From contig NW_019173950.1 of assembly GCF_001642475.1 (NCBI RefSeq), positions 248,001-312,000 of the forward strand: a stretch of DNA of 64,000 bases, written 5' to 3'. Below the pieces are notes generated by a model that worked only from the letters and a program-made list of their open reading frames with translations, ran no database searches and was not told the DNA's origin. How positions within the stretch are numbered: position 1 is the first letter of the stretch; each line of letters begins with the position of its first letter. This document shows, piece by piece, positions 22,205-31,608 of the stretch. Source of the DNA: Fonsecaea monophora. Taxonomy: Eukaryota; Ascomycota; Eurotiomycetes; Chaetothyriales; Herpotrichiellaceae. The translations under genes were made by a program, and so were the position numbers.

Positions 22205-24260
22205 CTAACGTGAACCCCTCTCACGAATCCTAACCATCAAAGGATCCCTGATCCTGGCGAAGAAGTAACTTTTCGACACGGGGATTTCGGGCAGTTTCTT
22301 GGCGGTGTTGCCGCCAAAGCCGGTGTCGGTGGTGATAAGCTCGACGTCAAAGTACAGCAAGAGTGTGCCGACGAGTTTGACCAGCTACAGCCCCATGGAA
22401 GAGTTTGTGCGTTAGTTTGGTAAGTGCTAGGCAAGGCTTCGGAGGCAGGCAGTGGAATCTAGAAAAAGGGGGAAGGGAGTGGGAGTACTCACCTCCATCA
22501 TGGCGACGTTCTTGCCGATACACTGCCTCGACCCGTGGCCAAAGGGCATCCAGTACCGCTGCATCTCTTCGGGAGTGATCCCGCCAGACCCGTGAACCCA
22601 GCGGTCGGGGTTGAACATCGCAGCGTCGGGACCGAACGTCTCCTGGTTCAGATGGACCGGTAGGGCGGACATTCCGACAATCGTCTACCATTACCATTTC
22701 CATTAGAGACCGGAATCGCAAATGCCATTTCCGAATATAAAAGGGCTAAAACATACCTTGGCAGGGAAATACGTCCCGGCAACGACGCGCCCTCCCTCTG
22801 GCACGTACCGTGGGAGGTTGATCGTCGCAGGGGGAGTCAGTCGAAGACTCTCCTTGATCACGGCTTGCAGGTACGGCAATTTGCCAAAGTCGGCATATGT
22901 CGGGGGTGTCTCGTCAGTCTTGTAGTCACGTTCGGGAAACGCGGTTCGCAGCTCCTTGGTCAGGTTCTCATAGACGGCGGGATGGCCGAGGATGTGATAG
23001 AATGTATAGCTCAGAGCCGACGACGTCGAGTCACTCCCCGCGACGCTGTGTTGGTCTAGTTAGCGCGAGGCAACAAGAGGTCCGATAATGAATGATGGAG
23101 AAACGTACATGCTGGAGAAGGCTTCGGTCCGCAAATCAATCGAGTCGAGCATTTGACCAGTCACCGGATCCTTGGCCTCGATGAGTCTGCCGAGAAGATC
23201 TTTCCGGTCGCTGACTTTCTCCTGTCTCCGTTCGACGCGAGACCTCGTAAGCTACAGGGGATAGTTAGCCAGTTGCACAGACAGAGGGGGGGTTTTTGTT
23301 TTTGGCTGTCTGACCTCCTTCAACCTCTCACGACCCGCTTGCAGACTCTGCAGCCACGGAATCGGCAGCCAGGTCCACTTGGTATATGGAATCAGGGACG
23401 GCATCATTCCAATCGTCGACCCAAACTCCATCTGATTGTTGATGAGACGGATATGTTCGTCCTCGACTCCTGTTTCGAGCATGCCGAATCCCTCGCTAAA
23501 CGCCTACAATCGCCAAACAATCAGTCACACGTCTGGGACAGGCACAACCAGACGTCTGAGACATACCAACTCTCCGATAACATCGAAGGCGAAGAAGTGG
23601 CACCACTTCCCCAGGTTGATCTCAGCTCCAGACTTTGCAAACGCCGACATCTTGCTCATAAAGATCTGGAGACGCTCCTGGACAAACTTTTCCATAGACT
23701 GGAGTGCATTCATGCTGTACCCGTGAGACACGATGCGTTTGCGCTGGGCATGCAGGTACGGGTCTCTTTGACCAAAAATGGTCGGTCGGAAGGCGGTAAA
23801 TGCACTTTCCCAATCCTTTAGCGTTGCCATCTGCATCGCGCGTCTTCAAACTTACTCGTAGTATGTCGTCTGTCACGGTCAGATACTTGACATCGTTTCG
23901 GGCCAGCTGCTCACGTACCTTCAAAAAGTCTCTGCCTTGCACGGTGTTGTATATCTCGCGAATCGCCGACTTGTCAGATATAATCACCTCGTTGGGCGCG
24001 ATGCGGACGATGGGTCCGTATTGTTCGTGCAGGGCCAGAATTGTCTCGTGGAAATTACCGTTGTTGAATGCCAGCAACTTCCAAAGCGGGCTGAGTGACG
24101 CCCAGAACGGTCCGTTGACCTTGGCCAAAGGCGACAGCCATCGCTGGTAGACGACGAATGCGAAGGTGCATACGAATACACCTGCCACAGGAATCATCCA
24201 AGAGAACTGGCGCACGAAATCAACAACCTGGGCAGCCACAGAGGCCGCTCGTCCATGCAT
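22205..24260 (-). CDS. Cytochrome P450 monooxygenase, 532 aa, seven exons
   Basis: Exons (minus): 24260-23919, 23830-23567, 23503-23315, 23251-23109, 23045-22757, 22684-22493, 22384-22205. Each join restores the P450 frame. An N-terminal membrane anchor (about residues 18-38) is followed by the Pro/Gly hinge. Key motifs: I-helix AGSDST (315-320), ExxR at E378-R381 (KESLRLTP), PERF-type FNPDRW, and heme loop FGHGSRQCIG with C464. The I-helix has Ser in place of the usual first Thr of AGxDTT, as in a number of fungal P450s. It resembles the pisatin demethylase/benzoate-hydroxylase-like group of fungal P450s, acting in the ER membrane with CPR. Substrate unknown. It borders a Zn2Cys6 regulator on the same strand. 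Confidence 0.92.
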
Positions 24261-24597
24261 TCTGAGGGTCTTTGGGTCCCGTGTACACTTTGTTATCGCT
24301 TGTTTTTAGTGGCCTCCGTGCTTTTAATATGCCGAGACATGTTGCAAAGGGGCGGTGGTCCTTCTCCTCTTCCAGGGCGTCGGTTCCCAGCCGCGGCTTC
24401 CCACGGCTCCATTCCGATCGGATACTTGCAAGGTCCACGCAGCCTTGAAGATCCACACGTTGAGTCGTCGCTTAAGTCTCCAAAAATGTGGCAACGAACT
24501 CCAAGAAAGTTGGAGACTCCGCACCAGCCTTTTCGTAATCTGGCAGGAAGCATTGGTGGCAGGGCTCGTTGCTGGCATGGTAGAAACGACTAGCTGG

Positions 24598-26830
24598 TCA
24601 CAGGGGGTCAAAGCCGGACCAATCAGCCGAAAGAAGATCCCTCGGAAGACCAGTTCCAAAGAGCAAGTCGTCAAAGTCGATAAGATCCGAGCTGAGCAGC
24701 AATTGACCTTCGTCTTGTGGTCGCTGCAAGGGAGTCCTGTCTGCCGGCAGCAATGCCGGGTCCGAATTATCCGGATGATGCTGTGTTAGATGGCCTTGAC
24801 TAGAGGGCTGACCGGGAAGGGGAGTCTCCCGACCACTCGCTTGAGTCTGGATGCGCTCGAGCAGGATCAGGTACCTCGATGCCAGCGTGCTGGTACTGCT
24901 GGCCACCTTTAAAAATTCCATGCCTAGCTCCAGGGTTTCGTCCAGCCCGATCTGACCCAGCGCTTCTAGCTTCCATCTTTCCATCGTCTGTAACGTCAAG
25001 AGCACTCCGATAGCAGTAAATACGTCTGTAGATGTTAGTCGAGACTCAGTGTGCGTGGGCGGTGCCTTACAGTGGAGATTGTACCACAGAGAATTCAGCA
25101 GCCCACGACGATACTGAGAGTAGATGACCCTGATAGTCTCGCGGGCAGCTAATATACAACGGTTGCATGAAGCAATGGCCACATCTCTGTGGAAACTGTC
25201 TTCGATTTCTTGTCGACTGAATATCAGAAATGACTGACGATGGAGCAACAGCCGGACATTCAAAAACCTGCATTTAGATCAGTGACTCATTCGATAGTCC
25301 TGTAGTGGCTTGCATACCGAATGTACATGACATTGCGCTGTCGCTGGAAATCAGGGCCGTCCGGATAGTCAGGCTCGTCTTTCAGATGGGATGGGTTGCC
25401 ATTCCACCAGGACAGTAGTTCCCCATCCAATAGCACCGAGTGGCCAAATATCTCGGTGAAGTGATCCTGCTTGTTAGGAGACGGCACCGTCGAAGTCCAC
25501 GGTTTTGTCGACGAAGAGTACAGTTTGAGGAGGACGCTGTCAATGATATGTGCGAGTTTGATCGTCCGAATGAAAAAGGACGTCAATGACGGACGATTCG
25601 CAGGCTGCCGAGGCGTAATCGAGTCGTTCATGATATATTGATCGTCGACGGGCAACGGAAGCTCGACATCTGACGCATTCCCCGTGGGGATGGAAGGTGG
25701 CCTGCCAAACTTCATGCTCAAAGTGCGGTCAATCACAAAGCAACCCCACCACACACGTTTCCTGACTTCTCTTTCGACGGCGGACATGGCAGGGGAAGGG
25801 TTGAGGTGGAGACCAATGCTGATGGAGGTTCTGATCATGAGTCCGCTCAGGCTCCAGCATTCAGTCAGCTCCAGAGTGCCTTGGAGGTAGTGGCACATCA
25901 AAAGGAGGGCCTGGACGAGCTCCAAATTCCCTTCCTTGAAGATGTGCGCAAACACAATGTTTCGAGCCCGTACGAGGAATCTCGTTGCCGAATGTGAGGC
26001 ACTTCTCCCTTCGATGGGATCGTGAAACTCGCACCCATGAACGAAAATGAGATTGAGAACCGCCAGCCAGGTGGCTTTCGTGTCAGAGTGATCCCCGTCG
26101 CTGGTCCACATTCGTTCGTATTGAGTTCTGAAGCTTGGCTCGTGAACAAAGGGGTAGAGGCGATGCACGTGGTTGAAGTACAAGTCCACAAGGCTGTCCG
26201 CAAGGTCTTTCGAGGGAAGTCCATACGTGTCCTCGCAGTCTCGGGGGGTCAGGCCGGGATCGAGACTGTGAGTCTGAGAGCTGCGTGAACTCGATAGGCG
26301 GCGGCGTTTATTCGCGGGCGTGAGGGCCTGTCGCGGTGCATTCGTCGTTTGAACCTTGGAGACGAAGGCGAAGGTCGACGACTCTCCGAAGAACGCCTCG
26401 GGGTCTTGAGGTTCTGACGGACTAGTGGAGAGGGGCGTCTGGACGCTTGTAACTTTGTGCTGGATTGTGACATCGGCGGCCGGAGCAGCAGCGGCGGCGG
26501 CGGCATCATCATCGTCGTCTTCAAAGAAGGGAGTTTGCTGAACCTGTTCCTGACATTCGCTGACAATTCCAACATTGGTTCGCGCCTTGAGGTCTACCAG
26601 CGATCTGAGCCTGAAAAGGAGTCAGACATGGACTGAAATAAAACAGGGCATCCGGCGCTTTACTCGTCAAGGCTGAGCTCGTCCACCAAGGAGGGATACA
26701 TGCAGCGAATCCCTCGACTTTGGCAGGACGAACAATTTGGGCGGCCTCCATCGCATCGATTTTTCCTCCTTCGGCAGCTTGTGCATGCTTTCCCAGAGGC
26801 AAGTCTCTTCTTCAGCGGTGGATCCGCCAT
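24598..26830 (-). CDS. Zn2Cys6 transcription factor with fungal_trans domain, 694 aa
   Basis: Four exons: 26830-26664, 26610-25318, 25267-25071 and 25025-24598. The start is the first ATG (MADPPLKKR); longer versions would need a TTG start. C16, C19, C26, C33, C36 and C43 form the zinc cluster. A poly-Asp/poly-Ala linker (near 90) precedes the fungal_trans region: LYFNHVHRLYPFVHEPSF, LRTSIS-type SGLMIRTSISIGLHLNP, and KRVWWGCFVIDRTLSMKFGRPPSI are clear landmarks. The last intron (45 nt, GACTAAC branch) is in frame, so an unspliced form would add 15 residues. It sits between a P450 and an MFS transporter, all on the minus strand, and is the likely regulator of this part of the island (inference). 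Confidence 0.9.
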
Positions 26831-27377
26831 ATCAAAAGGAATAGAATGGCTCTGATGCCGTGTTTGCAAAGCACTGTGCTTGGGCCGGGATGGTCTCTGT
26901 GCTGCTATAGATATCCATTCACGTAGAAATCTCCCATTCGCCCGGTGTTTCGCTTATGGTCAATGTGGTGAAGAAGATGTGGTGGTAACAAAAGCAAATG
27001 CAAAACCCCGCAAGAATTCAAGGATTGAGAATCCGGGGAAAATGCGGCACTTTGGGGGTTGCACGTGACGGGATCATGCATGGGGCTGGGGTGAAAGACC
27101 AGGTTCAGGGGTTTCTTGTCAGAGAAGATGATGTGTTTCTACGTTTCTCTTGATGTGCTGTCTAATTATATTGCATGAACTGCATAGGGCGAGAACCCCT
27201 TGATCACCAAGAAGAGCCCTAAGACGAGACAACGAATATCCATCGTTCGACTCCTTTGATACTCCCCCGTCATTCGTAAGTAGCCGGTCATTGAACCCGG
27301 TCTACCACGGTATGTAGATCTCTTATACCGTATCACATCTAAATCTGCATCCAGCAACCCAAAATATTCGCACAAGG
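26831..27377. other. Spacer 26831-27377
   Basis: Upstream region of the Zn2Cys6 gene and 3' region of the MFS gene. Only short unsupported frames (such as 27166-27423). No element recognised beyond AT-rich sequence around 27120-27180. Confidence 0.45.
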
Positions 27378-29066
27378 TTAAATATCCTTGTGGAATTGCG
27401 GCTGACCGATCCGCTTCCTCCACTCCTCACCCTTGAATATCAAAACAACAATCCCCATGGATGTCACCGCCGTCAAAAGAGCAAGCGTGATCCAAGCCCA
27501 CTGGATGGTGATCTCGTCTGCGAACGGGAGACTGTAGATGTCAGTCTGAATCTCTCCCAAACCCCAGGATCAAGAAGGAACTTACGCGTAAAAGCCGAGA
27601 GGAAACGCAAACGTCTGTCGCCAAAAGTTGTACAGGCTGCTGATCTCCCCGGACTGCGGCTTGTAGCAGTCGCTGCAGTAGGCGTAGCTGACTGTGGTGA
27701 CCAGCTGTAGGCCGAAGCTGGCGATCGCCATTCCCATCACAGGGCCCATCCAGTGGGTCTTGTGGTACAGGCAGACGCCGTAGACGATGATTCCTGTAGG
27801 GCAAAGCAGGAGGCTTCCAAGAGACGCGGGCAGTCGGGCTTCAGGCTTTCTCTCTCCTCCGTGTTTCTTCGCATATCGGTACATGAACCAGTCCGAAAAG
27901 GGTCCGGAGAGAAACTCCCCAAGAGCCGAGCCGATCAGCAGGGGGAGGCCGAGCATGAGTCCAATAGCTCCGGTCTTGAAATGGTAGATCTTGGTGAACA
28001 GAATGGCGACTGTCACTGCTGGTAGGATGGAGGAGAAGGCGAACGAGACAATGTAGTAGAGACACGTGAGGAACACTGAGGGATAGTACATCATCTCAAA
28101 GGGTCGCACGAAATCTCGCAGGTGGACTCTTCGGTCTCGGAGCGCGTTTCTGCGGAAGCTGAAGAGCATCTGCATGTAGGTCCTCTCTTCGTGCTGTGCA
28201 AGCACCTTCTCGGAGCGGGAAAACAGGGTTTCAGGCATGGCGAAGACCATGACGACAAAGGTCACAGAGTTGACGATGGCCGGGAAGTAATATGCCCAGC
28301 GAACCCCGGCGGTCTGTACCAGGTAGCCTCCAATCACTGGGGCAACATGAGCACCGTTGGTCAAGAAGACAGTAAAGATGCCCATCTTCAAGCCTCTCTA
28401 AATCTTGTGTTAGTATGTGCTCGAACCAGGGGGATTTTAAGCGATTGTGGTGCGGTACCTCATGTAGAAAGAACAAGTCGTTGACGGTGGCAGCACCCAG
28501 AGCCATCGCTGCGCCGACACCAACGCCACTGAAAACCCGAGCAATGATCAAAGTATGCCATGTTTTCGCGACGCCGCTGCCGACCGTTGCAACGATTCCG
28601 ATGAGGGTCGAGATGAGATACACGGGTCGTCTCCCATAGACATTGGCCAGCGGTGTCCAGAACAATGGCGAAATGCCCACAGAGATGATGACCGAGGTCG
28701 TCTGGTACGACGCCTGGCCGACAGGGATGTGGAACAGCTTTGCGAGCGGCACCAATCCAGGGTTGACGACAGCCGAATTGAACGGCCCCAGCATGGCGAG
28801 GAATGAAACCTGGAGGAGCACGAGCCATTTCAGCCATGATGGCCAGTTCTGCCGAGATCGTGTCAGTGAGCTGAATAACCTCAGATAATAGAAACTTTTT
28901 TGCCTCTTACCAGGGGGTCGTCGCGAAAACGAGTCGGCTGGGGGAGAAGAGGAAATCCATGACGATCGCGTCGAACATCATCCGGCTTCTCTGAGACGGC
29001 GTTTTCAATCGCCTGTTCAGAGCCGTCTTTGGAGACCACAACATGGACTTTGTCGTCCGAATCCAT
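27378..29066 (-). CDS. MFS transporter, DHA1 (drug:H+ antiporter-1) type, 503 aa
   Basis: Four exons: 29066-28911, 28848-28459, 28397-27586 and 27531-27378. The hydrophilic N-terminus with GFPLLPQPTRFRDDP is typical of fungal DHA1 carriers, followed by NWPSWLKWLVLLQVSFLAMLG in two segments. LFWTPLANVYGRRP is the MFS loop 2-3 signature, and PETLF, GEFLSGPFSDW and GEISSLYNFWRQTFAF are typical later motifs. Twelve spans are expected. Family members export small molecules or move polyamines at the plasma membrane. It is divergent from the decarboxylase-like gene across a 414-bp promoter, suggesting co-regulation. Direction of transport is not known. Confidence 0.92.
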
Positions 29067-29218
29067 TGTGAGAAGCAGATGTGAGTGCTTGCTGTGAACC
29101 TGTGAGCCTGGGGGTTAGGGATGCAGCATTTCAAACACATGCCATTCTGTGGGGTATTATACCTCGTGGACTCACCAGCCCCAGAGTCTCACCCCGGCAT
29201 TGACAGGATGAGTTTTGT

Positions 29219-29230
29219 CGGAATGAGCCG
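29219..29230. promoter_or_regulatory. CGG-N6-CCG inverted repeat
   Basis: TCGG-N6-CCG element in the divergent promoter. A six-base spacer between inverted CGG triplets is the spacing used by Ppr1/UaY-class Zn2Cys6 dimers. Pattern evidence only. Confidence 0.4.
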
Positions 29231-29328
29231 CGGATCTTATAAAGTGGCGCCGACAAACTGGGGGCCCGGATCGAGACATTTCCCTGTTCAGTGGTGGCCC
29301 AGACCCTGTGTCTCACGGCGCCTCGCTC

Positions 29329-29341
29329 CGGAAACTGCCCG
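29329..29341. promoter_or_regulatory. CGG-N7-CCG inverted repeat
   Basis: Second inverted CGG pair in the divergent promoter, 140 bp upstream of the decarboxylase-like start. Pattern evidence only. Confidence 0.35.
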
Positions 29342-29480
29342 AAGACACATTGGAGACCCCGGGATTGGAGGCAGGCTGAAGCACGTAGAATGTACAAAAA
29401 GAGCAAGTGAGCAAACAACAGGGGGAGAATACCCTCCCACCACTGGATGAAAGGCTCGACATAGCCACAGTGACGACAAG

Positions 29481-30651
29481 ATGGTGCTCAAGCTGTCCTT
29501 TGCCTGTTGGGATTACGACCGGATGAAAGCCATTGAAGATGGCAGAGTGCGGCCAGAAGGAATCGAGCTCACATTTCTCAATTATCGGGTCGAGGAGACG
29601 TATGCATTTATCCTATCACCTTTTCAGCAGTCAAACCCGTTGTGACGAGGGATATGGAGTGACTGATATGGATGGGCTAGGACAGCTTCTTCCGCCAACT
29701 TCGATTCAAGGAATTCGATCTTTCTGAACTCTCCTTGTCCTCGTATGTCCTGACATTGAATCAAGACAACCCGCCGTTCATCGCTCTGCCAGTCTTCCCG
29801 TCTCGCTTCTTCCGCCACCAGTCGATGTACATCAACTCCAAAGCCGGCATCAAGAGACCGGAGGATCTGCGTGGGAAACGCATTGGAACTCCAGAGTATC
29901 AAAGTCGGTATCTCCAGATCGCGACTCCTCCCACCCACCCATCCAAGAGAGATTAGCCCTTTCCTAATGATTTCTGCAAACCACAGTGACAGCAGCAGTC
30001 TGGCAACGCGGGATCCTAGCAGAAGACTTTGGGGTGCCTTTGTCCAGTGTGCACTTCTACACTGGTGCCATTGAACCGTCGGACAAACCCCGACATTCCA
30101 AGGTCTCACACGCTTACCCGGCCGACATCAAAGTGACCGCGATCCAGCCCGGACAGAATCTATCTCAGATGCTCGCCGACGGGGAGATCGACGCCATCTT
30201 CAGCGCCACCAAGCCCTCGTCGTTCGACACGTCGCCAGAAACCGTCACCAGGCTGTTCGACGACTTCAAAGCCATCGAAGCCGAGTACTATGCCCGCACC
30301 AAGATATTTCCAATCATGCATGTCGTGGCCCTGAAGCGCAGCGTCTATGACGCCAACCCGTGGATCGCGAAGAGCCTGACCAAGGCCTTTGCCCGAAGTC
30401 TGGAGATGGCATACGAGCCGTTGAAGGAGCGGGCCGCGTTGCGGTACATTTTACCGTGGCTGGAGGACCATGTGGAGGAGACGAAGAGGCTGATGGGCGG
30501 CGACGATCGCTGGTGGAAAGATGGCTTCGAGGCCAACAGGCATGTGCTGGACAAGTTCTTGCAGTATTCCTTTGATCAGGGATTGGCACAGAGGAGATTT
30601 CAACCCGAGGAGCTGTTTGCCCCCAGCACGCTCGAGGACTATGTACTGTGA
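29481..30651 (+). CDS. 4,5-dihydroxyphthalate decarboxylase-like protein, 333 aa
   Basis: Three exons: 29481-29599, 29686-29903 and 29987-30651. Landmarks of the family: LSFACWDYDRMKAIEDGRV at the start, RPEGIELTFLNYRVEETF, FDLSELSLSSYV, PFIALPVFPSRFFRHQS, then RGKRIGTPEYQMTAAVWQRG across the second intron. The C-terminal half has EIDAIFSATKPSSF and FPIMHVVALKRSVYD. The fold is that of type-2 periplasmic binding proteins (NMT1/THI5-like), used in bacteria by Pht5 to decarboxylate 4,5-dihydroxyphthalate to protocatechuate. No signal peptide is seen, so it is probably cytosolic. Length equals bacterial members. Fungal homologues exist with unproven function; the exact substrate is unknown. Confidence 0.85.
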
Positions 30652-31608
30652 CTTGTCAAAATGCGGAAGTGGTTCTTCGAAGCTGGGCTGGATGTCTTTC
30701 GCCTCTGGTTTATCACAGTAGAGAAACATCCTACTAACCGATCACAACAAAGGTCCTCCTTCTCACCGACTGCTCTGGAGGATCGGGAGTGCCTCAGGGT
30801 CCTCGAGCCTGACCTCGTATTCGTACAACGGCTGATTGAACCCCAAACAGCCCCAATAACTCAAGCCTTTGAACGTCTTGTGCCGTACAAAAGCGGGATA
30901 ATTGATTGGTTCCACATCGTATCCGAGGTTGAGAAGCAGGCTCGGCGAATCATCCCCACGGACAAGTACCTCCGGCATGGCCATCCTGGATTTGTTCACA
31001 GTCACGGGTCGCTGCGTGGCTGCTAAACCCCATATCAAAGCTGTAACAGAGCAGAATGAAGACCTACACTCGTGAATGCTCCCACCAAGCATCGGATGGG
31101 AGCAAGACGCACCTGTTAAGTCCTTTGTAGATGGATGGTGGATGCAAATGTCTTCTGCCCTGGCGTGCCTGGTTAAGCTGGTGACGCCCAATCTCAAGTA
31201 GTGCAACCCCTAGGCCACCAGCACAAAAAAAGCTTCCTAGCCAATGGGCCGCCCTTGGAGCGGCCTATGGCTGGCCCAGTCCGCTACTTATAGTTGCCAA
31301 GTAAGACTTAAAACCTCTGTACGAGAGGTACTCCGTACTTCTTAGCACCGTCTTTCTGGGGGCTTCGCTTGAACTTTGGAGTCTGGGGAACTTGGGTCAA
31401 CGGACCACATGAAAGCACCCCGCAAAATCCACCTGATGGCAACATCCTGCCAGCCTGCTTTCTCAAAAGACCCTATTACCATCCTTCCATGCAGCGGTTG
31501 ATTGTTCAATTGACAATCAAATTACTTTCCACAACCAACCGACGTCACACCTCTAGAGTCTAGGCTTCTCATCAATTGCGCGAGGTTGGCTCCCTGATAT
31601 GTAAAAAG
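30652..31608. other. Spacer 30652-31608
   Basis: Contains the 3' UTR of the decarboxylase-like gene, a small minus-strand coding-like frame (30763-30984, listed separately) and the promoter of the Zn2Cys6 gene at 31609. No other feature. Confidence 0.4.
30763..30984 (-). CDS. Small hypothetical protein, 73 aa (uncertain)
   Basis: An ATG-started frame with coding-like third positions (mostly G/C) and a protein-like composition: MAMPEVLVRGDDSPSLLL, then a region rich in Tyr, Phe and Gly (SYWGCLGFNQPLYEYEV). It ends with TGA at 30763-30765, but a possible GT donor at the stop could extend it antisense into the neighbouring gene. I do not recognise a family. It may be a small gene, an exon of a larger unrecognised gene, or a gene remnant. 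Confidence 0.25.
   Translation of the reverse strand: MAMPEVLVRGDDSPSLLLNLGYDVEPINYPAFVRHKTFKGLSYWGCLGFNQPLYEYEVRLEDPEALPILQSSR

Larger units (their letters stand above)
29067..29480. promoter_or_regulatory. Divergent promoter, MFS transporter / decarboxylase-like enzyme
   Basis: 414 bp between divergent starts. Contains two inverted CGG pairs (29219-29230 with 6-bp spacer, 29329-29341 with 7-bp spacer) and a TATAAAG at about 29239. This is the densest arrangement of Zn2Cys6-like half sites I found in the window. Confidence 0.5.
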
